Shown here: in pieces, positions 1 to 8,043 of the stretch
Position numbering within the stretch: position 1 is the first letter of the stretch
How the letters are laid out: every line of letters begins with the position of its first letter
NCBI GenBank assembly: GCA_021770825.1
Contig: JAETQD010000016.1
Span: 24,470 to 88,469 of the forward strand
Reading direction: 5' to 3'
Length of the DNA stretch: 64,000 bases
From: Clostridium sp.
Lineage (GTDB): Bacteria; Bacillota; Clostridia; Lachnospirales; Lachnospiraceae
Notes under the pieces: model-generated
Databases searched by the model: none
What the model was told of the DNA's origin: nothing
The model's input: only the letters and a program-made list of their open reading frames with translations
Made by a program: the position numbers and the translations under genes

Positions 1-194
1 CCAAAATAATAGCATTCTGCAATTCCATCCTGGTTTCCGTCCAGCCATTCCCAGGTGCCGGAGAGATAGCTTCCATCATCCTCCTGCCACCGCCATCCGG
101 TGGTATCGGAAACCCACTGTCCTGCAAATGATGTGATTCCCATGGATACGGCCATGGCTGCGGCCAAAACGGTTGTTATCATCTGTTTTCTCAT
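1..194 (-). CDS. Cell-wall-binding repeat protein, N-terminus (partial)
   Basis: Only the first 64 or so codons are in the window; the gene runs off the left edge. It starts at ATG 194-192, with AGGAGGT seven bases upstream (202-208). The N-terminus is a signal peptide: MRKQM followed by a hydrophobic Ala/Val/Met stretch ending near SFAG. The mature part is rich in Trp, Gly and Tyr (GWRWQEDDGSY, TWEWLDG, ECYYF). This is typical of the choline/glucan-binding repeats (CW_binding family) that hold secreted clostridial proteins to the cell wall. The full domain content cannot be seen. A related protein lies at 56793-57881. Confidence 0.8.
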   Translation of the reverse strand, partial: MRKQMITTVLAAAMAVSMGITSFAGQWVSDTTGWRWQEDDGSYLSGTWEWLDGNQDGIAECYYF

Positions 195-352
195 ATATCA
201 TACCTCCTGAAAATAGAAATAAATTTGTCGTAACGAAAAGCGCTCATCTGTATATATAAAATGTACCAGAGGAATGTGTTTGTTCTGTGAAGAAAGTGCG
301 TCAAAACCCCGAAGGAATTGTGGCAAAGTTTGGGCGGATAAAAGAAAAGAAC

Positions 353-381
353 TTGACAATTGGGAACTTTTATACTATTCT
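353..381 (+). promoter_or_regulatory. Sigma-A promoter of the T-box/trpB transcript
   Basis: TTGACA (353-358) and TATTCT (376-381) are separated by 17 bases. Transcription would start near 388, just before the T-box leader. Confidence 0.75.
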
Positions 382-394
382 ATTAAAAAGTTCA

Positions 395-665
395 TAAATC
401 TTAAACCGTGGATCGGGACGAGTACCTGTCTGTAACATGCACAGAGAGCTGCCGGTGGTGGAAGTGCAGCGATGGGAGGATATGGGAATGGACCCGTGAG
501 GGCGAATTGAAACTTCGGGAGTAGAGGAGACGTAGCTGCACGTTACAGCAGGAAGTGTATGACAGTACACGTCAATGAGAGCATTCGTAAGAATGAATTT
601 AGGTGGCACCGCAGAAGTAATGACTCCTGTCCTATTAGCATAAGCTAAGGGACAGGAGTTTTTTA
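395..665 (+). promoter_or_regulatory. T-box leader, tRNA-Trp responsive
   Basis: The leader carries the conserved T-box sequence AGGTGGCACCGC at 601-612. It is followed by a terminator hairpin that competes with the antiterminator. Stem I has the GGGACGAGTA element on its 5' side (about 415-424) and GAATGGACCC on its 3' side. This places the specifier codon TGG (489-491), followed by a purine, in the specifier loop. The gene downstream is a tryptophan synthase beta homologue, which agrees with Trp specificity. Uncharged tRNA-Trp should allow readthrough. Confidence 0.92.
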
Positions 666-666
666 T
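622..666 (+). terminator. T-box intrinsic terminator
   Basis: GACTCCTGTCC (622-632) pairs with GGACAGGAGTT (650-660) and is followed by a run of T. The 5' arm comes directly after the T-box sequence, as expected for the terminator/antiterminator switch. Confidence 0.9.
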
Positions 667-705
667 GTTAGTAAAAATCAAAAAACAAAGAAAGGAAGAG
701 ATCAT

Positions 706-2079
706 ATGAGACAGGAAATTCCCTACAAAATCTATTTGGAAGAGCAGGAGATGCCGAAGCAGTGGTACAATGTCCGCTCCGACATGAAAAAGAAACCGGC
801 CCCCATTTTAAATCCACAAACCTTAAAGCCCATTACTGTGGAGGAGTTATCCGGCATTTTCTGTGAGGAGCTGGCAAAACAGGAGTTGGATGATACGACA
901 GCATTTTTTGATATTCCCGATGAAATCCGGGATTTTTATAAGATGTACCGTCCATCCCCTCTTGTGAGAGCCTACTGCCTGGAAAAGAAACTGGGGACCC
1001 CCGCCCATATTTATTATAAATTTGAGGGAAATAACACGTCCGGAAGCCATAAATTAAACTCTGCCATCGCCCAGGCCTACTATGCAAAGAAGCAGGGCTT
1101 AAAGGGTGTCACCACAGAGACAGGCGCAGGCCAGTGGGGAACGGCCCTCTCCATGGCATGCTCGTACTTTGATCTGGACTGCCAGGTATATATGGTAAAG
1201 TGCTCCTACGAGCAGAAGCCCTTCCGCCGGGAAGTGATGCGGACCTACGGAGCCCAGGTGACTCCGTCTCCGTCCATGAACACAGAGGTGGGACGGAAAA
1301 TCAACGCCCAGTTCCCTGGTACCACAGGAAGCCTTGGATGTGCCATTTCTGAAGCGGTGGAAGCAGCCGTATCCCAGAAGGGGTACCGCTATGTGCTGGG
1401 CTCTGTTCTGGCCCAGGTACTGCTGCATCAGTCCATCATCGGTCTGGAGACCAAGACAGCCCTGGATAAATACGGTATCAAGGCAGACATGATCATCGGC
1501 TGTGCCGGAGGCGGTTCCAACCTGGGAGGCCTGATTTCTCCGTTTGCAGGAGAAATGTTAAGAGGTGAGGCCAGATATGATATTATTGCTGTTGAACCTG
1601 CATCCTGCCCCAGCATGACCAGAGGCGTTTATGCATATGATTTCTGCGATACCGGTAAAGTTTGCCCCCTGGCTAAAATGTATACCCTGGGAAGCGGCTT
1701 CATTCCGTCAGCCAACCACGCAGGCGGACTCCGTTACCATGGCATGAGCTCCATCGTATCCGAGTTATACGATCAGGGACTTATCACAGCCAGAAGCGTG
1801 GAGCAGACCGAGGTATTTAAGGCAGCCCAGACCTTTGCAAGGGTAGAGGGCATTCTCCCGGCACCGGAGAGCAGCCATGCCATCAAGGTTGCCATTGACG
1901 AGGCCTTAAAGTGCAAGGAGACCGGAGAGGAGAAGAACATTGTATTCGGCCTGACCGGAACCGGATATTTTGATATGGTGGCATACCAGAGATTCAATGA
2001 TGGGGAAATGTTAGATTATATTCCCACAGATGAAGAGCTGGCAAAGTCCTTTGCTACCCTTCCGAAGGCAGAGGCATAG
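706..2079 (+). CDS. trpB: TrpB2-type tryptophan synthase beta chain
   Basis: A 457-residue PLP enzyme that condenses indole with L-serine to give tryptophan. The PLP lysine is K116 in GSHK (113-116), within KFEGNNTSGSHK, which is the TrpB2-like version of this motif. A glycine-rich phosphate-binding loop, GCAGGGSN, lies near residue 265. Its length (about 450, against about 400 for TrpB1) and long N-terminal extension also place it in TrpB2. The ATG at 706 has GAAAGGAAGAG upstream. No trpA or other trp gene is near, so it probably acts alone on free indole. The T-box leader makes its expression depend on uncharged tRNA-Trp. Confidence 0.93.
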   Translation: MRQEIPYKIYLEEQEMPKQWYNVRSDMKKKPAPILNPQTLKPITVEELSGIFCEELAKQELDDTTAFFDIPDEIRDFYKMYRPSPLVRAYCLEKKLGTPAHIYYKFEGNNTSGSHKLNSAIAQAYYAKKQGLKGVTTETGAGQWGTALSMACSYFDLDCQVYMVKCSYEQKPFRREVMRTYGAQVTPSPSMNTEVGRKINAQFPGTTGSLGCAISEAVEAAVSQKGYRYVLGSVLAQVLLHQSIIGLETKTALDKYGIKADMIIGCAGGGSNLGGLISPFAGEMLRGEARYDIIAVEPASCPSMTRGVYAYDFCDTGKVCPLAKMYTLGSGFIPSANHAGGLRYHGMSSIVSELYDQGLITARSVEQTEVFKAAQTFARVEGILPAPESSHAIKVAIDEALKCKETGEEKNIVFGLTGTGYFDMVAYQRFNDGEMLDYIPTDEELAKSFATLPKAEA

Positions 2080-2171
2080 TAAGGTGACTCCATGCCTTTT
2101 GAGCATGATTTCACATACAGCATAAGTATTTGCCACAGGAAGTTTTCAGAGTTAAAATAATGAGGAAAACC

Positions 2172-2207
2172 AGAGGCCGGGATTGATGGTTCCGGCCTCT
2201 TATATTA
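2172..2207 (+). terminator. Terminator-like hairpin after trpB
   Basis: AGAGGCCGG (2172-2180) pairs perfectly with CCGGCCTCT (2192-2200). The tail TATATTAT is weak but rich in T. Confidence 0.6.
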
Positions 2208-2270
2208 TGTATGCCTGCTTGAGCAGGAGGCTTAAGGGACAGCATCCTTTAGAAAACGGGAGGTACGAAC

Positions 2271-3365
2271 TTGGAGTATCGGAAACTTCCTCATGGTGAG
2301 GAAAAAATCAGCATTTTGGGCCTTGGTACCAGCTCCATACAGGCAGCCGGAGAAAAGGAGATCCAGGAGACCGTGACGGCTGCGCTGGAAAGCGGAATCA
2401 ATTTCTTTGACATGGCTTCGGCGGAGGCAAAGCCCTTTGAGGCCTATGGCCGTGCATTGGAAGGAAGGAGAAAGGACGCATATTTTCAGATTCATTTCGG
2501 CGCCAACTATGAGACGGGAACCTATGGATGGACCACAAATCTGGATACCATAAAGCGTTCGGTGGACTGGCAGCTTTCAGCGCTGAAAACTGATTATATT
2601 GATTTTGGATTTATCCACTGTCTGGACGATGAGAAAGATTTGGAGAAGGTCACAGTCGGCGGTGTCATTGAACATATGAAATCGCTGAAAAAACAGGGAG
2701 TCATCCGGCATTTGGGACTTTCCTCCCATACACCGCGCCTGGCAGCAAAAGTGCTGGACATGAAGATCATCGATATGCTGATGTTCAGCATCAACCCGGG
2801 ATATGATTACCGCCATGGCACCTACGGAATCGGAACGGTGGATGAGCGGATGAAACTGTATCAGAGATGTGAGGCAGAAGGTGTGGGAATTTCCGTCATG
2901 AAGGCCTTCGGCGGAGGACAGCTTTTAAATGAAAAGACCTCCCCCTTTAAGAAAGCCCTGACGGAATACCAGTGCATCCAGTATGCCCTGGATAAGCCGG
3001 GGGTACTGACGGTGCTTCCGGGAATCCGCGGGAAGGAAGATTTAACGCATATTCTGGGCTTTTGTCAGGCAGCTCCGGAGGAAAAGGATTATTCTGTTCT
3101 GGGCTCTTTTACTCCGCAGGATGCAGAGGGAATCTGTGTATACTGCAATCACTGCCAGCCATGTCCCATGGGGATTGATGTGGCTCTGATCAATAAATAT
3201 TATGATCTTGCACTGGCAGGCGATGAGCTGGCCAAAAATCACTATGGAAAGCTTGCAAAAAAGGCCGGAGCCTGTATCCGGTGCGGCCACTGTAACGGAC
3301 GATGTCCCTTCCATGTGGACCAGATGGCGCGGATGAAGGAAATTTCCGGGTATTTTGGAGAATAG
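2271..3365 (+). CDS. Aldo/keto reductase with C-terminal ferredoxin domain
   Basis: 364 residues. The first 280 or so match the aldo/keto reductase barrel, with N-terminal LGLGTSSIQ, FDMASAE, and DYIDFGFIHCLD near residue 110. The C-terminus is a two-cluster ferredoxin-like part with cysteines at 289, 292, 295 and 298 (CVYCNHCQPCP) and at 335, 338, 341 and 345 (CIRCGHCNGRCP). Such proteins are common in clostridia; the usual assumption is an NAD(P)H- or ferredoxin-linked oxidoreductase of unknown substrate. The start is TTG 2271, with GGGAGGT at 2258-2264; no in-frame ATG near it has as good a site. The gene stands alone between terminators. Confidence 0.88.
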   Translation: MEYRKLPHGEEKISILGLGTSSIQAAGEKEIQETVTAALESGINFFDMASAEAKPFEAYGRALEGRRKDAYFQIHFGANYETGTYGWTTNLDTIKRSVDWQLSALKTDYIDFGFIHCLDDEKDLEKVTVGGVIEHMKSLKKQGVIRHLGLSSHTPRLAAKVLDMKIIDMLMFSINPGYDYRHGTYGIGTVDERMKLYQRCEAEGVGISVMKAFGGGQLLNEKTSPFKKALTEYQCIQYALDKPGVLTVLPGIRGKEDLTHILGFCQAAPEEKDYSVLGSFTPQDAEGICVYCNHCQPCPMGIDVALINKYYDLALAGDELAKNHYGKLAKKAGACIRCGHCNGRCPFHVDQMARMKEISGYFGE

Positions 3366-3376
3366 GAGAAAAATAA

Positions 3377-3422
3377 AAAACGGCGAGGACTTTATCACAA
3401 AATGAAGTCTTTGCCGTTTTGT
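3377..3422. terminator. Bidirectional terminator
   Basis: AAACGGCGAGGACTT and AAGTCTTTGCCGTTT form a long stem with two G-U pairs around a short loop, with A-rich and T-rich flanks. It lies between the convergent aldo/keto reductase and HTH genes and can serve both. Confidence 0.8.
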
Positions 3423-3653
3423 TTAAGAATTCTCATCGTCCGATGGATCCGGATCGGGGATGAAGGTGGCAATATCCGAGATATCATCGCACTCTAAAAT
3501 TTTGCACAGCATGTCCAGAGTGCTGGTGTAAACCACCTGGTTGTGTCTCAGCCTGTATACCTGTGCGCGGCTGACACCATAGTCTTTATAAAGTTTATTC
3601 TGTGAAAGTCCCTTTTTCTTCAGGGTCAGCCATAACTTATCGTAAACAATCAT
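3423..3653 (-). CDS. Small XRE-type HTH regulator
   Basis: 76 residues from ATG 3653 (MIVYDKLW). An in-frame GTG at 3665 would add four residues; neither start has a strong Shine-Dalgarno. The helix-turn-helix is visible as LSQNKLYKDYGVSRAQVYRLRHN, followed by TLDMLCKILECDDISDI, the usual end of single-domain Cro/C1-type (HTH_26) proteins. The acidic tail is DPDPSDDENS. It has no sensor domain. It is divergent from the unknown gene at 3767, with an inverted repeat between them that could be its site. Confidence 0.85.
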   Translation of the reverse strand: MIVYDKLWLTLKKKGLSQNKLYKDYGVSRAQVYRLRHNQVVYTSTLDMLCKILECDDISDIATFIPDPDPSDDENS

Positions 3654-3681
3654 ATAGATTCCCACATTTCTAAAGATTCGA

Positions 3682-3710
3682 TTGCATTTTTTTCATTATC
3701 CCATTATTAT
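3682..3710 (+). promoter_or_regulatory. Promoter of the 3767 gene
   Basis: TTGCAT (3682-3687), a 17-base spacer, and TATTAT (3705-3710). It points to the gene at 3767. Confidence 0.65.
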
Positions 3711-3723
3711 GGACTTAAAAGAA

Positions 3724-3741
3724 GTTTCCGCTTTCGGAAAC
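3724..3741. repeat. Perfect inverted repeat GTTTCCG-CTTT-CGGAAAC
   Basis: A 7-bp perfect dyad with a 4-base centre, just downstream of the promoter at 3682-3710 and between the divergent HTH and unknown genes. It could be an operator or a 5' RNA hairpin. Confidence 0.6.
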
Positions 3742-3766
3742 ACCAACACGGAAGAGAGGTATCAGG

Positions 3767-4075
3767 ATGGATAAGAACAGTGCGGATTTTAAAATGCTGG
3801 TGTATGATTTGATGAACGGTTCCATTGATCTGGAAATGCATCCGGTGGAAGAAAGCAGGTATGTGAAAAATGCATACGAGGAAGGTTCTGACTGTGATCA
3901 GGCCTATGCAAAGGCCATAAAAGCCTGCGAGCGGCTTGGGGAGCGTTTGGGAGCGCCCTCTGGCGAAGATCCGGATGTGGAGTGCATCATGAACAGTATG
4001 CTTAAAATCCAGGAGATTTTATGCATGAAAATGTATGAATACGGATGGTTTTTTGCAAAGAGTGAAAAAGAATAG
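3767..4075 (+). CDS. Small protein of unknown function (102 aa)
   Basis: 102 residues starting at ATG 3767, with GAGAGGT six bases upstream. The sequence is acidic and probably helical, with no signal peptide or membrane segment. Features that may define a family are PVEESRYVKNAYEEG, a middle AYAKAIKACERLGERLGA, and an end KIQEILCMKMYEYGWFFA. It resembles small uncharacterised proteins common in Lachnospiraceae, but I cannot name the family with certainty. It is divergent from an HTH gene, so the two may form a regulator-target pair. Confidence 0.7.
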   Translation: MDKNSADFKMLVYDLMNGSIDLEMHPVEESRYVKNAYEEGSDCDQAYAKAIKACERLGERLGAPSGEDPDVECIMNSMLKIQEILCMKMYEYGWFFAKSEKE

Positions 4076-4204
4076 AATACGTGCCAGAGGTGGTTTGGCT
4101 GCCCGCGTACAGGAAAGGCAGGCCTGTTTTGTTTATGTTTACAGCGGAACCTGGATATGCTAAGATTTCGAAAAGAAAAAATTGCCGGGAGAAAGGAAAT
4201 AACA

Positions 4205-4897
4205 ATGGCTTATTTAGAGGAACTGGACGGTTTTTACGGCACAGGGGAGAAAAACAAGGCAGGCCAGACGCTGGAGGAATTCTTAGGCAGCTACAATCCG
4301 AAAAAATATGACTGCCCCAGCAATACAACGGACATCGTGGTCGTCCGCTGTGAAAAGCGGCTGCAGGCCTGGGGGCAGCCCCTTAAAATATTGCTGGTGA
4401 AGCGGGCAAACCACCCCAGCATTGGATTCTGGGCCGCACCGGGCGGCTTTGTGGAGCTGAGGGAAGACCTTTATGAGGGAGCAGCCCGGGAGCTTTTTGA
4501 GGAAACCGGAGTGGAGGGACTTCCGTTGGAACAGCTTTGTACATGGGGAGATTATAAAAGAGATCCCCGATGGAGAGTGATTACCACTTCATTTCTGGCT
4601 CTGGTGGAGGGCGATGTTTTTGTGAAGGCCGGGGATGATGCGGCAGATGCCCTGTGGATGGATGTGGATTTACATTTATGTGAGGAAAACAGTGAAAACA
4701 GAGAGGTCTGGGAGCTGCGGCTGGAAAACAAAGAGCATTCCGTCTCGGTGGGTGCCAGGGTTCTGGTGACCCGTTCCGGGCACAGGCTGTTGCCCCAGGA
4801 AAAGTACCGGCTGCTAAAGAGCGATGGACTGGCTGTGGACCATGGCTGCCTGATTGTTCAGGCTCTTCTTTATCTTAAAAGGAAATTACAGGAATAA
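4205..4897 (+). CDS. NUDIX hydrolase
   Basis: 230 residues from ATG 4205, preceded by GGAGAAAGG. An in-frame ATG at 4157 would add 16 residues but has no ribosome site. The Nudix box is complete, running from GFVELRE to REL-EETGV with exact GX5EX7REUXEEXGU spacing, near residue 80. The flanking parts (VKRANHPSIGFWAAPGG, and a later GARVLVTRSGHRLLP) suggest hydrolysis of a nucleoside diphosphate derivative such as ADP-ribose. The substrate cannot be told from sequence. It lies between the small unknown gene and the SRAP gene. Confidence 0.9.
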   Translation: MAYLEELDGFYGTGEKNKAGQTLEEFLGSYNPKKYDCPSNTTDIVVVRCEKRLQAWGQPLKILLVKRANHPSIGFWAAPGGFVELREDLYEGAARELFEETGVEGLPLEQLCTWGDYKRDPRWRVITTSFLALVEGDVFVKAGDDAADALWMDVDLHLCEENSENREVWELRLENKEHSVSVGARVLVTRSGHRLLPQEKYRLLKSDGLAVDHGCLIVQALLYLKRKLQE

Positions 4898-4951
4898 GGC
4901 TTCTCCGGTATGATCCGTGTCTTTTGACAGAAAGGTGAGAAGGAGTAACCC

Positions 4952-5548
4952 ATGTGCAGCAGGTATTATGTGGATGAATGGACGGAAAAAGAAATCATGA
5001 GGATTGCCCGGGAAACCGGCAGGAAACTGGCATTTCCAAAGACGGGAGATATACATCCCTCAGAGGCCGCCTGTGTGCTGGCAGGAAACGGAGATGCCAT
5101 CGAGGCATGGTCTATGAACTGGGGTTTTCAGCAGTACGAGGGCAAAGGACTTTTTATCAATGCCAGAGCGGAGAGTATTCTGGAGCGTGTGACCTTTAAG
5201 GACAGTGTAATCCGGAGGCGGTGTGTGATTCCGGCTGCTGGATTCTATGAGTGGGACAGGGAAAAAACCATTGCATCCTTCCGGTCTGAGGATTCCCATG
5301 TGCTCTATATGGCCGGGATATATAAGCAATTTGAAGGCGGCAGCCGTTTTGTGGTTATCACCACGAAGGCCAATCCTTCCGTATCCCCGGTCCATGACAG
5401 AATGCCCTTACTGTTGAAAGAACAGGAGATAGAGGCCTGGCTGGATGAAACAGCCGGCCTTAAGACCGTGAAATCCATGCTTTTAAAATGCCCGGGCCCG
5501 CTTCAGTGCCATCAGGAATATGAGCAGCAGAGATTTTCGTTTTTGTAA
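4952..5548 (+). CDS. SRAP/YedK-type abasic-site protein
   Basis: 198 residues. The protein begins MCSRYY, so processing exposes Cys2, the catalytic residue of SRAP (YedK/HMCES) proteins. These form a thiazolidine crosslink with abasic sites in single-stranded DNA. Other conserved parts are visible: INARAES (about residue 70), PAAGFYEW with the active-site Glu (about 93), and VHDRMPLLL with the active-site His (about 146). At 198 residues it is slightly short but complete. The ATG has AAGGAG nearby. It probably acts as a single gene in DNA repair. Confidence 0.93.
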   Translation: MCSRYYVDEWTEKEIMRIARETGRKLAFPKTGDIHPSEAACVLAGNGDAIEAWSMNWGFQQYEGKGLFINARAESILERVTFKDSVIRRRCVIPAAGFYEWDREKTIASFRSEDSHVLYMAGIYKQFEGGSRFVVITTKANPSVSPVHDRMPLLLKEQEIEAWLDETAGLKTVKSMLLKCPGPLQCHQEYEQQRFSFL

Positions 5549-5594
5549 ATTGCTTTTTTAGATTTTCTGTGTTATCATCAAATCATCTTATCCA

Positions 5595-5614
5595 GACGGC
5601 CGGTTCCGGCCGTT
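5595..5614. repeat. GC-rich palindrome after the SRAP gene
   Basis: ACGGCCGG-TTTT-like centre-CCGGCCGT is nearly a full palindrome: the arms ACGGCCGG and CCGGCCGT flank two T residues. It has no T tail, so terminator function is only possible. The rest of 5549-5722 shows nothing else clear except the AGAGGAGGTAG site before 5723. Confidence 0.5.
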
Positions 5615-5722
5615 TGGAATCTTAGCCGAAAGGCATCATGAAAGTATCTTTCAGAGGAGACCGGAAGGTCTTGCCGCAGAAAAATTCCAATGAAGTGAAA
5701 ATGAAAGAGGAGGTAGTTTGGT

Positions 5723-6781
5723 ATGGGAAAACCTATGAATTCCACAGGTGTATTGGCGGAGTATTTTCCGATGCTCCGGACGAAAGAAGAAATCTGCCGC
5801 ATTATTTCTGAAACCCCCAGGCTCAATGACATGTTTCAGCAATGGAGGGAGGAGGAACAGGAAGAATTCCTTGGCTTTTGTTCCGGTGCCCGGGGGCTTA
5901 AGGTGGTTTATGATGGAGTATTTAAAGAAATTTTTAATCCGGAATCAGCGCCGGAACGGCTGGAAAATCTGCTTTCCCTGCTTTTAAGGCAGGATGTGAA
6001 AATCGAAGCAGTCCTTCCTAATGATTCTGTGCGTCTTGGAGCGGAATCCTCTCTGCTGTACACGGATATTTTGGTGCAGCTGATGGACGGGAGCTTATCC
6101 AATGTGGAAATTCAGAAAATCGGCTATGCGTTTCCGGGAGAACGAAGCGCCTGCTATTCTGCGGACCATCTGCTGAGACAGTATAAAAGAGTTCGCGGGG
6201 ATAAAGGAAAGCATTTCAACTACCGTGATATAAAAAACGTTTATACCATCGTCTTTTTTGAACGGTCCCCCAGAGAATTCCGGGGCTTTCCGAGCCAGTA
6301 TCTTCACCGATTCCGCCAGCAGTCAGACACAGGACTGAAACTGGGCCTGCTTCAGGAATATCTGTTCATACCACTTGACATTTTCAAGAAAACCATGGAA
6401 AATAAAAACATAGAAAGTGAATTGGATGCATGACTGGCGTTTTTAAGCTTTGATGAGCCGGAACGGATCGTGGAACTGATTACGCGGTATCCGAAATTCA
6501 AAGCCATGTATGAAGATATCTATGAGATGTGCCTGAACATGGAAAGGGTGATGTCAATGTTTTCAAAGGAACTGAAGGAGCTGGACCGCAATACGGTGCG
6601 GTATATGATAGATGAAATTCAGGCTGAGCTAGACCAGGCGAAGGAAGAGCTGGAGCAGAAAAGAAGCGAGCTGAAACAGAGACGGAGCGAGCTGGAGGAA
6701 AAGAAGCACGAACTGAGCCAAAAGGATGAACTAATCCAGAAATTAAAAGAGGAGCTGGAGGCAGAAAGAGCCAAAAAATAA
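5723..6781 (+). pseudogene. Rpn/PDDEXK family nuclease, broken by an in-frame TGA
   Basis: The reading frame 5723-6781 (352 codons) matches Rpn-type recombination-promoting nuclease / PDDEXK putative transposase proteins. It has a nuclease core with TDILVQL and NVEIQK near residues 114-134, then a C-terminal coiled coil rich in Glu/Lys/Leu. A TGA at 6431-6433 interrupts it: codons before read ELDA, and codons after continue in the same frame as LAFLSFDEPERIVELITRYPKF. In this family Trp is likely here, so TGG to TGA is the simple explanation. The downstream part could restart only at GTG 6470, without a ribosome site. The 5' part still has AAAGAGGAGGTAG before ATG 5723. Confidence 0.88.
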
Positions 6782-6782
6782 A

Positions 6783-6826
6783 AACAAGAAAGGGGCTTAT
6801 TCCAAGGAAGGGCCTCTTTTTTGTGA
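6783..6826 (+). terminator. Probable terminator after the Rpn gene
   Basis: AAGAAAGGGGCTT and AAGGGCCTCTTTTTT can pair with G-U pairs and are followed by T residues. Confidence 0.55.
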
Positions 6827-6870
6827 CGCAGACATTGACGGACAGAAGAGAAAGGAATGAAAACTACATC

Positions 6871-7950
6871 ATGGGAGACTTGAAAAAAAGACAGAAGAGA
6901 AACAGAATCCTGACAGACTTAATGAAACTGATACTATGCGCGCTGCTGATGACCGGATGCCAGAGCCAGATACCGGGGAGCCTGGACCAGGAGCAGCCCG
7001 CAGAATCCGGCTCCTCCTTCACAGTCCGGTTTCTTGACGTGGGCCAGGCGGATGCTGCTTTGATTCTCTGCGATGGGGAGTCCATGCTCATCGACGGCGG
7101 CAACGCAGAGGACTCCAGTCTGGTTTATACCTGTCTGAAAAATCTGGATATCAGTCATTTAAATTACATCGTATGCACCCATGCCCATGAAGACCACGTG
7201 GGAGGGCTCTCCGGCGCGCTGCAGTTTGCATCGGTGGACCATGCTCTGGCTCCGGTAGAAGCCTACGACAGCAGGGCGTTCCAGAGCTTTGTGAAATATC
7301 TGGACCAACAGGGAAAATCCATTGAAATACCGGAAGCTGGGGACACCTTTCCTCTTGGAAGCGCCCAGGTGGAGGTTCTGGGCCCGGTAAGGGAGAGCGA
7401 TGATACCAACAACACCTCCATTGTGCTTAAAATCACCTATGGGGAGACCTCATTTTTGTTCACCGGAGATGCAGAACGGCAGGAGGAAGAGGATATTCTA
7501 AATACAGGCGCTTCCTTAAAGAGCACGGTCCTTAAAGTAGGGCACCACGGCAGCGACACCTCCACCACATACCCCTTTCTGCGGGAGGTGATGCCGGAGT
7601 ATGCAGTGATATCCGTGGGAGAAGGAAACTCCTATGGGCATCCCACAGAAAATACCTTAAGCCGTTTAAAAGACGCCGGGGCCCAAATCTACCGCACTGA
7701 CCTTATGGGAGATATCATCTGTACCAGTGATGGAACAAATGTTTTCTTTGCCGAAGAGCAAACAAAACCAGAAGAAGAGCCCGCAGAGGGGACCGGAACT
7801 TATATTTTAAATACCAGGTCAAAGAAGTTTCACCTCCCTGCCTGCCCAAGTGTAAAGGAAATGAGCGAAAAAAATAAAGAAAGCTATTCCGGGAGCCGTG
7901 AGGAACTCCTTTCTGAGGGATACACTCCATGCGGCCAGTGTAAGCCCTAA
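6871..7950 (+). CDS. ComEC-like metallo-beta-lactamase lipoprotein
   Basis: 359 residues from ATG 6871. The frame is open to GTG 6823, but that codon lies in the upstream terminator. After a basic start comes a hydrophobic segment and the lipobox LMTGC, so it is probably a surface lipoprotein. The metallo-beta-lactamase core is of the ComEC/Rec2 C-terminal kind: FLDVGQADAALI, DGGN, the metal motif THAHEDHVGG, FTGDAE, and VGHHGSD. The C-terminal 50 residues form a small Cys/His part (FHLPACPS and PCGQCKP) like the Ada-type metal-binding tail of some secreted nucleases. It may be an extracellular nuclease or phosphodiesterase; no ComEC membrane channel is present. Confidence 0.85.
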   Translation: MGDLKKRQKRNRILTDLMKLILCALLMTGCQSQIPGSLDQEQPAESGSSFTVRFLDVGQADAALILCDGESMLIDGGNAEDSSLVYTCLKNLDISHLNYIVCTHAHEDHVGGLSGALQFASVDHALAPVEAYDSRAFQSFVKYLDQQGKSIEIPEAGDTFPLGSAQVEVLGPVRESDDTNNTSIVLKITYGETSFLFTGDAERQEEEDILNTGASLKSTVLKVGHHGSDTSTTYPFLREVMPEYAVISVGEGNSYGHPTENTLSRLKDAGAQIYRTDLMGDIICTSDGTNVFFAEEQTKPEEEPAEGTGTYILNTRSKKFHLPACPSVKEMSEKNKESYSGSREELLSEGYTPCGQCKP

Positions 7951-7979
7951 TGGACGAGCCTCTTTTCATCCTGGCCCCA

Positions 7980-8009
7980 TTGACAGAGGAACGGGATTTT
8001 GGGTATACT
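7980..8009 (+). promoter_or_regulatory. Promoter of the ThrE-like pair
   Basis: TTGACA (7980-7985), an 18-base spacer, and TATACT (8004-8009). It implies a start of transcription near 8016, which excludes the open TTG at 7999 as a start codon. Confidence 0.75.
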
Positions 8010-8043
8010 GAAAACAGAGCGTACAAAAGCGGGGATGGATAAA

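Noticed and set aside
6431..6433. TGA read as Trp or selenocysteine
   Set aside because: Other genes in the window end normally with TGA, and there is no SECIS-like stem just after. A second gene is broken by TAG, so simple nonsense mutations fit better.
6823..6825. GTG 6823 as the start of the metallo-beta-lactamase lipoprotein
   Set aside because: It sits in the T run of the upstream terminator and would put a polar tail in front of the signal peptide.
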